From Variovorax sp. N23 (GTDB lineage: Bacteria > Pseudomonadota > Gammaproteobacteria > Burkholderiales > Burkholderiaceae_C): a stretch of 64,000 nucleotides of DNA. The number at the start of each line of letters is the position of its first letter. The stretch's first letter is position 1. The notes beneath the pieces are model-generated. The model was not told the origin of the DNA, made no database searches, and saw nothing but the letters and a program-made list of their open reading frames with translations. The stretch is taken from contig NZ_JAOOPY010000013.1 of NCBI RefSeq assembly GCF_025486315.1, positions 62,001 to 126,000 of the forward strand. The letters run 5' to 3'. Of this stretch, positions 1-10,793 are shown in pieces. A program made the translations under genes and the position numbers.

Positions 1-22
1 TCGCGACGGTGCTGACGAGCGA

Positions 23-2845
<2,823 letters not shown>

Positions 2846-2856
2846 AACCCACCCCC

Positions 2857-2888
2857 GAGGCGCCTGCGGCGCCTCCCCCTTGAGGGGG
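2857..2888. terminator. Double hairpin after the ATPase gene
   Basis: Two adjacent perfect inverted repeats: GAGGCGCC-TGC-GGCGCCTC (2857-2875) and CCCCC-TTGA-GGGGG (2875-2888). They lie 12 bp after the ATPase stop and before the convergent LuxR gene. There is no T-run, so intrinsic termination is possible but not clear. The second hairpin resembles the short GC hairpins scattered in Comamonadaceae intergenic DNA (recollection, not checked). Confidence 0.5.
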
Positions 2889-3040
2889 CGCGCCCGGCGG
2901 CCTTGCAGAGCCAGTTCCGCGGGGGCCCTGGCCTCGGCCGTGCCGGTTTCGTGCGACGCGCGTGGCGCCATGGAAAACCGCCATCGAGGGGCGCCTGCGG
3001 AAGGCCATGAGGCGCCCGTGGGGCCGACCCCGGCAGCGCC

Positions 3041-3832
3041 TCACGGCTGGGACGACGCCCCGCGCAACCAGTCCTTCAACGTCCGTATCCCGAGGCGCCG
3101 GAACGCCCGGTACTGGTAAGTGCGCACGGTGGTGAGCCTGACGCCCAAGGCATGCGCCACTTCCTTCGCGGTGCGGCCCGCCATCAGGTGGGTCATCACC
3201 TCGCGCTCGCGCAAGGTGAGCGACAGCAGTCTCGACTGCATCGGATGGGTGTCCACCGGGTGCGGCGAAGCGCGGCCGACCAGGCCACGGCTGTGCGCGG
3301 CGGTCGCTTCGGCCAGCAGGGCGCCGTAGGTCGCGATGGCGTCGAAGTCCTCGGCGCCGAATTCCGGCAGCGCCAGACCGCGGTAGAAGCTCACGGCTGC
3401 ACGCTGCCCGCCCGGCAGCAGCAGCAGCACCGAGGCGCGCTCGCGGATGCCGACATCGCCGTAGCAGGCGGCGCGGTAGGCCGGGTCCGCGACTTCCTCG
3501 GCGCGCTGGTGGCTCAGCCAGAGCTGCGGCGTCTTCGGCAGCGGCCGCGCCGACAGCCACACCATGTTCGGGTCGAGCAGGTCGAAGCGGTTCTCGATGT
3601 AGCTGCCGGCGGTCTGCAGGGCGGCATCGCCGTAGTTGCTGGCGGTCGAGACGGTCACGACGCGGCCGGTGGCGCCGAGCGCGAACACGGTGCAGAAGGT
3701 CAGCGGCAGCCGCCGCTGCATGGCGGCGAGAAAGCCGTCGGCCAGGTGCGGCGTGCCGATGCCGGCGACGATGCCGACGACCACGCAAGCGTCGAGCGGC
3801 GTGGAGGCGGGAGAGATGCGGCGGCGCTTCAT
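3041..3832 (-). CDS. LuxR-family helix-turn-helix transcriptional regulator
   Basis: 263-residue regulator. The last ~60 residues form a GerE/LuxR DNA-binding domain: LTLREREVMTHLMAGRTAKE followed by VAHALGVRLTTVRTYQYRAF. The N-terminal ~190 residues match no sensor domain I can name. The frame stays open far upstream, but that part lies across the divergent VOC gene, so I place the start at the Met of MKRRRISPAST. It is divergent from the five-gene operon at 3902-8517, with a palindrome in the 69-bp gap, so it probably controls that operon. Inducer unknown. Confidence 0.8.
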   Translation of the reverse strand: MKRRRISPASTPLDACVVVGIVAGIGTPHLADGFLAAMQRRLPLTFCTVFALGATGRVVTVSTASNYGDAALQTAGSYIENRFDLLDPNMVWLSARPLPKTPQLWLSHQRAEEVADPAYRAACYGDVGIRERASVLLLLPGGQRAAVSFYRGLALPEFGAEDFDAIATYGALLAEATAAHSRGLVGRASPHPVDTHPMQSRLLSLTLREREVMTHLMAGRTAKEVAHALGVRLTTVRTYQYRAFRRLGIRTLKDWLRGASSQP

Positions 3833-3846
3833 GCAAGGGAAAACAC

Positions 3847-3864
3847 GTCGTACGAAGTTACGAC
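3847..3864. promoter_or_regulatory. Palindrome in the LuxR/VOC divergent promoter
   Basis: Perfect inverted repeat GTCGTA-CGAAGT-TACGAC, centred in the 69-bp gap between the LuxR gene and the divergent operon. Size and symmetry suit a dimeric LuxR-type operator. Assignment is inference. Confidence 0.5.
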
Positions 3865-3901
3865 ACACAAGCGCCTGGGGCATCGGGAGAATCCCTCCAC
3901 C

Positions 3902-4429
3902 ATGACGCTCGAACCCCCGCTGCATCCGATCCACGGCCTGCATCACTTCGCCTGGCGCTGCCGCGATGCCGAGGAGACCCGGCACTTCTACGAAGACATC
4001 CTCGGCCTGCCGCTGACGCATGTGATCAAGAAGGACACGGTGCCCTCGACCGGCGAACATTGCCCCTACGTCCACATCTTCTTCCGCATGGCCGACGGTT
4101 CGCACATCGCCTTCTTCGACCTGGGCGACGACACCGCCGCCGAGCCTTCGCCCAACACGCCGGCCTGGGTCAACCACATCGCGCTGCGGGTCGACTCCGA
4201 CGGCGCGCTGCAGGACATGAAGGCACGGATCGAGGCGCACGGCGTGCCGGTGCTCGGCGTGACCGACCACGACGGCTACATCCACTCGATCTACTTCATG
4301 GACCCGAACGGCTTGCGCGTCGAACTCACCACCGAGCTCGCGACCGCGCCGATGATCGCGGGCTTCCGGCGCGGCGCGCATGCCGAGCTGGCGACCTGGA
4401 TGGCGCAACGCCGGGCGGTCCATGTCTGA
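3902..4429 (+). CDS. VOC-superfamily protein, possible single-domain extradiol dioxygenase
   Basis: 175 residues, one vicinal-oxygen-chelate (glyoxalase/extradiol) unit. The usual two-His-one-Glu metal set can be traced: His14/His15 in GLHHFAWRC, His92 in VNHIALRV and Glu141 in LRVELTTE. The start is the ATG 69 bp from the LuxR gene. First gene of an operon with a hydrolase and an FAD ring hydroxylase, a context that suggests ring cleavage or an isomerase/lyase step on an aromatic intermediate. It could instead be a glyoxalase-like enzyme of unrelated chemistry. Its stop overlaps the next gene's start by 8 bp. Confidence 0.82.
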   Translation: MTLEPPLHPIHGLHHFAWRCRDAEETRHFYEDILGLPLTHVIKKDTVPSTGEHCPYVHIFFRMADGSHIAFFDLGDDTAAEPSPNTPAWVNHIALRVDSDGALQDMKARIEAHGVPVLGVTDHDGYIHSIYFMDPNGLRVELTTELATAPMIAGFRRGAHAELATWMAQRRAVHV

Positions 4430-5552
4430 GCCGCAACTCGTTGCCATCGACGTGCAGCCGGGCGTCACGATGGAAAGCCAGTCGGGCCTGCAGGCGATGC
4501 GCCCGCGCATCTTCGGCGCGCTGATGCGGCCGAAGGGCGAGGGCAGCGGCACCGCCGCCATCGTCATGCACCCGACCAGCAACTTCATGGGCCACTACCT
4601 GCTCGGGCCGCTGGCCGCGCGCGGCATCGCCTGCCTGGGGCTGAACTCGCGCTACGCCGGCAACGACACCATGCTGCTGATGGAAACGGTGCTGCAGGAC
4701 CTGGGCGCCGGCGTGAAGTGGCTGCGAGCCCAGGGCTTCCGTCGCGTCGTGCTGGTCGGCAACTCGGGCGGCGCGGCGCTGGCGGCCTTCTACCAGTCGC
4801 AGGCCGAGTCGCTCACCGCGACGCACTTCGTCGACGGCCTGCCGACGCACCTGTCGCCGATCGACCTGCCGCCGGTCGACGCGCTGATGCTGTCGGCCGC
4901 GCACCTGGGGCGTTCGCGCCTGCTGGCCGAATGGCTGGACCCCTCGGTCATCGCCGAGGACGATCCGCTCGGCACCGACCCGCGCTTCGACCTCTACGCC
5001 GGCAGCGAGCCGGTGCCTTTCGGCGCCGACTTCGTGGCCCGCTTCCGCGCGGCGCAGGTGCAGCGCCGTGACCGCATCGAGGCGTGGGTGTGGGCGCGGC
5101 TGCGCATGCTGCGCGCCACGGCCGGCGCGCCGCCGGACCAGACCTTCCTGGTCTACCGCACCCACAGCGACCCGCGCTTCCTCGACACCACGCTCGATGC
5201 CAATGACCGGCCGGTGGGTTCGATCTGGGGCGACGCGCGCACCGTCAACTACGCGGCCAATGCGATGGGGCGCTTCAACACGCTGCGCTCCTGGCTGTCG
5301 CAGTGGTCGTCCGGCTCGCAGGCCGACGGCCCGGCCTGCCTGGCGCGCACGTCCGTGCCGGTGTTGCTGATGACGCACACCGCCGACGGCTCGACCTTCC
5401 CGAGCACTGCCGCGTTGTGGCGCGCGGCGGCCGGCGATCGGCTGACCGAAGAACGTGTCGTCGGGGGCAACCATTACCTGGCCGGCCAGCCCGCGCTGGT
5501 CGCGCAGTCGGCCGACGCGATGCAGGCCTGGTTGGCCCGCGTACTGCACTGA
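4422..5552 (+). CDS. Alpha/beta hydrolase
   Basis: 376 residues. A nucleophile elbow GNSGG places the likely catalytic Ser at 115, and the late GGNHYLAG segment offers the His. Start chosen at the ATG inside the preceding VOC gene (MSEPQLVAIDV), because tight overlap fits an operon; an upstream in-frame ATG at 4380 would lengthen the overlap needlessly. No signal peptide is seen, so it is probably cytoplasmic. With the neighbouring FAD hydroxylase and VOC protein it may cleave a meta-cleavage product or an ester, but the substrate is unknown. Confidence 0.82.
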   Translation: MSEPQLVAIDVQPGVTMESQSGLQAMRPRIFGALMRPKGEGSGTAAIVMHPTSNFMGHYLLGPLAARGIACLGLNSRYAGNDTMLLMETVLQDLGAGVKWLRAQGFRRVVLVGNSGGAALAAFYQSQAESLTATHFVDGLPTHLSPIDLPPVDALMLSAAHLGRSRLLAEWLDPSVIAEDDPLGTDPRFDLYAGSEPVPFGADFVARFRAAQVQRRDRIEAWVWARLRMLRATAGAPPDQTFLVYRTHSDPRFLDTTLDANDRPVGSIWGDARTVNYAANAMGRFNTLRSWLSQWSSGSQADGPACLARTSVPVLLMTHTADGSTFPSTAALWRAAAGDRLTEERVVGGNHYLAGQPALVAQSADAMQAWLARVLH

Positions 5553-7307
5553 ATGCCTGCCATGACGATGACCGCTGCTCCTTCCGTCCCTTCCGCCACC
5601 GCCGGCAGCGCTGCTTCCGGCCCGGTGCCACCGCCCCGCGGCGACGCGCTGCCGCCGACCGTCGGCGCCTTTCACTACACCCGCTTCGCCCCCTTCACAC
5701 CGCCGCTCGATGCCGGCCGCGAGCCCGGCCGGCACCCGGTGGTCATCGCCGGCGGCGGGCCGGTCGGCATGGCGCTGGCGCTGGGCCTGGCGCAACACGG
5801 CGTGCGCAGCGTGATCCTCGAAGCCGACGACACCGTCTGCGTCGGCAGCCGTGCGGCCTGCATCTCGCGCCGCAGCCTGGAGATCGTCGAGCGCCTCGGC
5901 GCGTTGCCGGCCTTTCTGGCCAAGGGTTTGCCGTGGACCGGCGGGCGCAGCTTCTACAAGACCGAGGAGGTGTTCCGGTTCGAGATGCCGCACGACGGCA
6001 TGCAGAAGCTGCCGCCGATGATCAATCTCGAGCAGTACTACATCGAGCAGTACCTGCTGGATGCGATCGAGCGGTGCAACGCGCTGACACCGGGTCTGAT
6101 CGACATCCGCTGGGGCACCGAGCTGCGCGCGCTGGCGCAGCACGACGAGGGCGTGACGCTCGACGTGTGCCATGCCGAGGGCGGCTACACGCTCGACGCC
6201 GCATGGCTGGCGGCCTGCGACGGCGGCCAGAGCTTCGTGCGCAAGGCGCTCGGGCTGCCACTGGAAGGCACCGCCTACGAAGGCCGCTACGTCATCATCG
6301 ACATCGAGCTGCACAGCAGCCATCCGACCGAACGCCGCGCCTGGTTCGACCCGCCGTGGAACCCCGGCTCCACCGTGCTGATGCACCGGCAGCCCGACGA
6401 CATCTGGCGCATCGACTACCAGCTGCGCGCCGGCCAGAGCACCGAAGCGGCCCTGCAGCCGGCGGCGGTGGCGGAATTCGTGCAGCGCCACCTCGATGCC
6501 ATCGGCGAGGGCCACCTGCCCTGGCACACCGTCTGGACCTCGGTCTACCGTGCCGGCGCGATGACGCTCGCGAGCTACCGGCACGGCCGTATCCTGTTCG
6601 CCGGCAATGCCGCGCATGCGATGCCGATCTTCGGCGTGCGCGGCCTCAACTCCGGCTTCGACGACGCAGACAACCTGGCCTGGAAGCTGGCCTTCGTGGC
6701 GCGCGGCGACGCCGACGCCCGCCTGCTCGACAGCTATTCGCAGGAGCGCATCGCCGCCTTCCACGTCAACGCCGAGAACGCGATGCGCAGCACCGAGTTC
6801 ATGTCGCCGCCGTCGCGCGGCTTCGACCTGCTGCGCGAAGCCGCACTGTCGCTCGCGGGGCGGCACCGCGGCATCGCCCACCTCATCAACCCGCGGCAGA
6901 CCCAGGCGGTGCGCTACGACGACTCGCCGCTGTCGACCCCGAGCGATGCGTTGCCATGCGGGCCGCAACCCGGCGAAGCGATGCCCGACCTGCCGCTCGG
7001 CCCGACGCAGCACCTGAGCGACCTGCTGCAGGCGCCGGCTTTCCATCTGCTGGTGCTGGACGATGCGCCCGCGCCGCTCGACCTCGACGCCCCGTGGCTC
7101 GTGCAGCACTTGTTGCGGCGCGAAACGCATGGCGCGGCCTTTGCGGCCCTCGGGGCCGACACGCCTGAAGGTGCGGTCTACCTGCTGCGACCCGACGGCC
7201 ATGTGGCGGCACGCTGGCACGGCCGGCCGGCGCCGGCGGCCTTGCGCCGGGCGCTCGCACGGGCCGGTGCGCTGCAGGCTTCGAACGAGACGCTGGAGCC
7301 CGCATGA
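5553..7307 (+). CDS. FAD-dependent aromatic hydroxylase (class A flavoprotein monooxygenase)
   Basis: 584 residues, similar in layout to MhpA-type 3-(3-hydroxyphenyl)propionate hydroxylases. The Rossmann motif GGGPVG is at 67-72, and the second FAD motif is followed by GLNSGFDDADNLAWKLA, typical of the group. That second motif, normally GDAAH, reads GNAAH here (351-355), an Asp to Asn change. After about residue 480 there is a thioredoxin-like C-terminal region, also common in this family. The first ATG directly follows the hydrolase stop; an in-frame ATG at 5562 is an alternative. Likely uses NAD(P)H and O2 to hydroxylate a phenolic substrate in this operon. Confidence 0.88.
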   Translation: MPAMTMTAAPSVPSATAGSAASGPVPPPRGDALPPTVGAFHYTRFAPFTPPLDAGREPGRHPVVIAGGGPVGMALALGLAQHGVRSVILEADDTVCVGSRAACISRRSLEIVERLGALPAFLAKGLPWTGGRSFYKTEEVFRFEMPHDGMQKLPPMINLEQYYIEQYLLDAIERCNALTPGLIDIRWGTELRALAQHDEGVTLDVCHAEGGYTLDAAWLAACDGGQSFVRKALGLPLEGTAYEGRYVIIDIELHSSHPTERRAWFDPPWNPGSTVLMHRQPDDIWRIDYQLRAGQSTEAALQPAAVAEFVQRHLDAIGEGHLPWHTVWTSVYRAGAMTLASYRHGRILFAGNAAHAMPIFGVRGLNSGFDDADNLAWKLAFVARGDADARLLDSYSQERIAAFHVNAENAMRSTEFMSPPSRGFDLLREAALSLAGRHRGIAHLINPRQTQAVRYDDSPLSTPSDALPCGPQPGEAMPDLPLGPTQHLSDLLQAPAFHLLVLDDAPAPLDLDAPWLVQHLLRRETHGAAFAALGADTPEGAVYLLRPDGHVAARWHGRPAPAALRRALARAGALQASNETLEPA

Positions 7308-7540
7308 CGACACCCCTCGCCCCAGAAGCGCGCGACCGCCTGTACGCCGCGTGCGCCAACGCCATCACCGAAGCCGGCGAGTCGCGCGAGTCGCTGTTCC
7401 TCGCGCGGCTCGCGCTGCTGCTGTTCGAGCAGGTCGGCGACGAGGCGCGCTGCCGGCAGGCGCTGGCCGACGCGCTCGACGATCTCCCGCTGCCATCCCT
7501 GTCCGCCTCACCATCCACAACACCGGAGACAAGCACTTGA
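7304..7540 (+). CDS. Small DUF2783-like protein
   Basis: 78 residues, mostly helical in appearance, with the core ESLFLARLALLLFEQVGDE. I recognise this as resembling the DUF2783 family of short proteins found beside FAD hydroxylases; the match is from memory. It overlaps the hydroxylase stop by 4 bp (ATGA), so it is translationally coupled. Function unknown; association suggests a partner or stabiliser of the hydroxylase. Confidence 0.7.
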   Translation: MTTPLAPEARDRLYAACANAITEAGESRESLFLARLALLLFEQVGDEARCRQALADALDDLPLPSLSASPSTTPETST

Positions 7541-8517
7541 ACCCCCAACGACGAACCCTCCTTGCCGGCCTGGCCGCTAGCGGCGCCGCCAGCCTCGCAC
7601 CCTGGGCCCGGGCCCAGGGCTATCCGGAACAGACGATCAGGTGGGTGGTGCCGTACCCCGCGGGCGGCGGCACCGACGTGATCGCGCGCACCCTGTCGGA
7701 GGCGATGCGGCCGGGCCTCGGCCAGGCCATCGTCATCGACAACCGCCCCGGCGCGTCGACCAACATCGGTGCCGACCTGGTCGCCAAGAGCAAGCCCGAC
7801 GGCTACACCATCATGTCGGCCGACAACGCGGTGCTGGCCTTCAACGAGTTCCTGTTCGGCAAGCTGCCCTTCAGTCCGGAGAAGGACTTCAGCTACGTCG
7901 GCGCGATCGGCAAGTTCCCGATGGCGCTGGTAGTGCATCCCGACTTTCCCGCCAAGGACTTCAAGGCCTTCCTCGCGTATGCGAAGGCGAACCCGGGCAA
8001 GCTGAACTACGCTTCGCCGGGCAACGGCTCGCCGCATCACCTGGCGATGGAGATGTTCAAGAACCGCACCGGCACCTTCATCACCCACATCCCGTACCGC
8101 GGCGCCGCGCCCGCGATGGCCGACGTGATGGGCGGTCAGGTGCCGTGCATGTTCCTCGACCTGGCCTCGGGCCTGTCGATCATGCAGGGCAACAAGGTCC
8201 GGGTGCTGGCCATCGGCTCGGCGCAGCGCAGCAAGCTGCTGCCCAGCGTACCGACGCTGGCCGAGGTGGGCGTGCCCAACACCGAGGTCTTCGCCTTCCA
8301 GGGTGTGCTCGGCCCGGCCGGCCTGCCAGCGCCGGTGGTCGCCAAGCTGAACGCGGAACTCAACAGGGCGTTCACCCTGCCGGCGGTGCAGAAGCGCTTC
8401 AACGACTTCGGCATGGAGGCGATGCCCGGCACCCCCGAGCAGTTCGCCGCCCTGTCACGCGCCGAAGCGCAGCGCTGGGGGCCGATCATCAAGGAGCAAG
8501 GCATTCGGCTGGACTGA
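7537..8517 (+). CDS. Tripartite tricarboxylate transporter (Bug/TctC) substrate-binding protein
   Basis: 326 residues. The N-terminus carries RR before a hydrophobic stretch ending in WARAQG, a Tat- or Sec-type export signal. The mature part starts YPEQTIRWVVPYPAGGGTD, the family hallmark, and continues with VIDNRPGAST and PDGYTIM. Start is a TTG overlapping the previous stop (TTGA), with GGAGAC as ribosome-binding site 6 bp upstream. It should bind an aromatic acid or related carboxylate in the periplasm for this operon. No TctA or TctB membrane gene is nearby. Confidence 0.9.
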   Translation: MNPQRRTLLAGLAASGAASLAPWARAQGYPEQTIRWVVPYPAGGGTDVIARTLSEAMRPGLGQAIVIDNRPGASTNIGADLVAKSKPDGYTIMSADNAVLAFNEFLFGKLPFSPEKDFSYVGAIGKFPMALVVHPDFPAKDFKAFLAYAKANPGKLNYASPGNGSPHHLAMEMFKNRTGTFITHIPYRGAAPAMADVMGGQVPCMFLDLASGLSIMQGNKVRVLAIGSAQRSKLLPSVPTLAEVGVPNTEVFAFQGVLGPAGLPAPVVAKLNAELNRAFTLPAVQKRFNDFGMEAMPGTPEQFAALSRAEAQRWGPIIKEQGIRLD

Positions 8518-8546
8518 CCAGGCGCCGCCTCCGCCCCACGGACGGG

Positions 8547-8572
8547 CTCGGCGCGAAGCCGTGCGCGCCGAG
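8547..8572. terminator. Hairpin between convergent genes
   Basis: Perfect 9-bp inverted repeat CTCGGCGCG with an 8-base loop, in the 61-bp gap between the ends of the Bug gene and the LysR gene. The position suits a bidirectional terminator; a T-run is absent. Confidence 0.55.
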
Positions 8573-8578
8573 GTCGAT

Positions 8579-9484
8579 CTACTGAGGCCGCGAGGAACTC
8601 AAGTGCAGCGCTTTCACCACCAGCGAGAAGGCGGGCGAGGGCTGGCGCTTGCTGGGGTAGTACAGGTGGTAGCCGGCGAACTTGGGGCACCAGTCCTGCA
8701 ACACGCGCACGAGCCGGCCCGATTCGATGTGCGACATCAGCTCGTCTTCCGGCAGCAGTGAGATTCCCATCCCGGCCAGCGCGGCGTCCACCTGTGGCGG
8801 GGCGGTGTTGAAGATCAGCGGGCCGTCCACGCGCACGTTGACCTTGCGGCCGCGCTTCTCGAAGTCCCAGACGTACAACCCGCCCGACGTCGGCATGCGC
8901 TGGTTGATGCATTGATGCCTGGTGAGGTCGGCAGGCGTCTTGGGGATGGGGTGGACCGCGAAGTACTCGGGTGAGGCCACCACCGCCATCTGCAGCGGCG
9001 GTCCGATGGGCACGGCGATCATGTCGTTGTCGATCGTGTTTCCCATGCGAACGCCGGCGTCGAAACGGTCGGCCACGATGTCGCGAAAGCTGTAGTTCAT
9101 GTCGAACTCCAGCTTGATGTCCGGGTACTCGCGCAGCAGCGGCATGAGCTTGGGCAGCAGCACGGTGTGCATCACGTGGTCGCCGCAGGTGATGCGCACG
9201 GTACCGGCCGGCTTGTCGCGCAACGCCGTCAACGCATCGAGCTCGGCTTCGATCTCGTCGAAGCGGTGACCGATGGCCTTCATGAGTCGCTCGCCGGCCG
9301 ACGTCGGTGCCACGCTGCGCGTGGTCCGCGTCAGCAGGCGGATCTGCAGCCCTTCTTCCAGGCCCCGAATCGCCTGGCTGAGCGCCGACTGGGTCACGCC
9401 CAGCGTGCCTGCGGCCTTGGTGAAGCTGCCTTCGCGGGCCACCGTCACGAAAGCCAGCAGGTCGTTGAGGTTGCGTCGTGGCAT
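8579..9484 (-). CDS. LysR-family transcriptional regulator
   Basis: 301 residues. The winged HTH is at 4-63 (LLAFVTVAREGSFTKAAGTL, then GVTQSALSQAIRGLEE), followed by a LysR effector-binding domain from about 90. It is divergent from the Tat hydrolase/MFS operon at 9654, with a TTAG-N5-CTAA palindrome in the shared 169-bp promoter, so it likely regulates that operon and itself. Inducer unknown. Confidence 0.9.
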   Translation of the reverse strand: MPRRNLNDLLAFVTVAREGSFTKAAGTLGVTQSALSQAIRGLEEGLQIRLLTRTTRSVAPTSAGERLMKAIGHRFDEIEAELDALTALRDKPAGTVRITCGDHVMHTVLLPKLMPLLREYPDIKLEFDMNYSFRDIVADRFDAGVRMGNTIDNDMIAVPIGPPLQMAVVASPEYFAVHPIPKTPADLTRHQCINQRMPTSGGLYVWDFEKRGRKVNVRVDGPLIFNTAPPQVDAALAGMGISLLPEDELMSHIESGRLVRVLQDWCPKFAGYHLYYPSKRQPSPAFSLVVKALHLSSSRPQ

Positions 9485-9510
9485 GTCGGATTCCGTGACA
9501 CCTGAACTGA

Positions 9511-9523
9511 TTAGTACTGCTAA
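9511..9523. promoter_or_regulatory. LysR-type box, TTAG-TACTG-CTAA
   Basis: A 13-bp perfect inverted repeat containing the T-N11-A core of LysR boxes, 27 bp before the LysR start. The surrounding 9505-9550 is much more AT-rich than the genes and holds further TTAA repeats. Nothing else is evident in the 9485-9653 gap. Confidence 0.55.
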
Positions 9524-9653
9524 TAAATGTATTAAGCATTCATTAACTAGTCAACCTGCACAGCACTCGGCAAACTTCTCCGACGGTTGTGGCAAGCACG
9601 ATGGACAGGGCAACGAATGCCTTCCCTGCGGCCGCTCTTTCAAGGAATCGACC

Positions 9654-10793
9654 ATGAACAACACAGCAGACACCTCCCTCGCCGCAGACCAGGTCGGCGG
9701 CGCTTCCGATCGACGCGAATTTCTGAAGAGGGCCGGCACTGGCGTCGCTGCTGCGAGCATGCTGTCAACGACAGGTGGCACGGCCTTCGCGGCCGCTCCG
9801 CGGAAGGACACCAGCCTCGCCAACGGCGCCGACAACTTCTACACGAGCGACAAGGTCACCGTGCAGAAGGTCAGCTTCAAGAACCAGTACCAGATGAACG
9901 TCGCCGGGAACCTCTTCGTTCCCAAGGCGCTGGACCGGAAGAAGCGTACCCCGGCAATCGTCGTGGGTCACCCCATGGGGGCGGTGAAGGAGCAGAGTGC
10001 CAACCTCTATGCCACCAAGATGGCCGAACAGGGATTCGTGACCTTGTCCGTCGACCTCGCTTTCTGGGGAGGCAGTGCGGGCCAGCCGCGCAATGCCGTT
10101 TCACCGGACATGTATGCCGAAACGTTCAGCGCGGCGGTCGACTATCTTGGCAGTCAGGCGTTTGTCGACAGGCAGCAGATCGGGGCTCTGGGGATCTGCG
10201 GGAGCGGCGGGTTCGTCGTCAGTGCCGCGAAGATCGACCCGCGCATGAAGGCCATCGCGACGGTCAGCATGTACGACATGGGCGCTGTGAACCGCGACGC
10301 GCTCCATCATTCGCTGACGCTGGAGCAACGCAAGCAGCTCATCGCAGCGGCGGCCGCGCAGCGCGATGTGGAATTTGCCGGAGGGGCGCTCCAGTACACC
10401 AGCGGCACGGTGCATGCGCTGACACCGGACACGGACCCGATCCAGCGAGAGTTCTATGACTTCTATCGCACACCGAGGGGCGAGTACACCCCCTCGGGCG
10501 GCTCGGCGCGAACCACGACCCACCCGACATTGACCGGCAACGTCAAGTTCATGAACTTCTACCCGTTCAACGACATCGAGACGATCTCGCCACGCCCGAT
10601 GCTGTTCATCACGGGCGACCAGGCGCATTCCAGGGAGTTCAGCGAAGACGCCTACCAGCGGGCCGCCGAACCGAAGGAGCTGTACATCGTCCCAGGCGCC
10701 GGCCATGTCGATCTTTACGACCGCGTGACCCTGATCCCGTTCGACAAGCTGACGTCGTTCTTCGGCAAGCACCTCGGCAGGCCGAGCGTCTGA
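9654..10793 (+). CDS. Tat-exported alpha/beta hydrolase with a Cys nucleophile
   Basis: 379 residues. A twin-arginine signal is present: SDRREFLKRAG with RR at 20-21, then a hydrophobic run ending AFAAAP. The hydrolase core has an elbow LGICGSGGF, which puts a Cys at 182 where most alpha/beta hydrolases have Ser; dienelactone-hydrolase-like and YcjY-like proteins share this. The late GAGHVDLYDR supplies the His. Start is the ATG before the Tat motif; the frame is open further upstream but runs into the promoter. Its TGA overlaps the start of the MFS gene by one base. Periplasmic substrate unknown. Confidence 0.85.
   Translation: MNNTADTSLAADQVGGASDRREFLKRAGTGVAAASMLSTTGGTAFAAAPRKDTSLANGADNFYTSDKVTVQKVSFKNQYQMNVAGNLFVPKALDRKKRTPAIVVGHPMGAVKEQSANLYATKMAEQGFVTLSVDLAFWGGSAGQPRNAVSPDMYAETFSAAVDYLGSQAFVDRQQIGALGICGSGGFVVSAAKIDPRMKAIATVSMYDMGAVNRDALHHSLTLEQRKQLIAAAAAQRDVEFAGGALQYTSGTVHALTPDTDPIQREFYDFYRTPRGEYTPSGGSARTTTHPTLTGNVKFMNFYPFNDIETISPRPMLFITGDQAHSREFSEDAYQRAAEPKELYIVPGAGHVDLYDRVTLIPFDKLTSFFGKHLGRPSV

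Noticed and set aside
3041..4588. 515-residue version of the LuxR regulator
   Set aside because: The extra N-terminal 252 residues are antisense to the VOC gene and have no recognisable domain; the Met at 3832 leaves a normal divergent promoter.
4326..7313. 995-codon open frame on the minus strand
   Set aside because: It lies antisense to the VOC, hydrolase and FAD hydroxylase genes, is very rich in Arg, Gly and Ala, and shows no domain. It is a GC-rich shadow of real genes.
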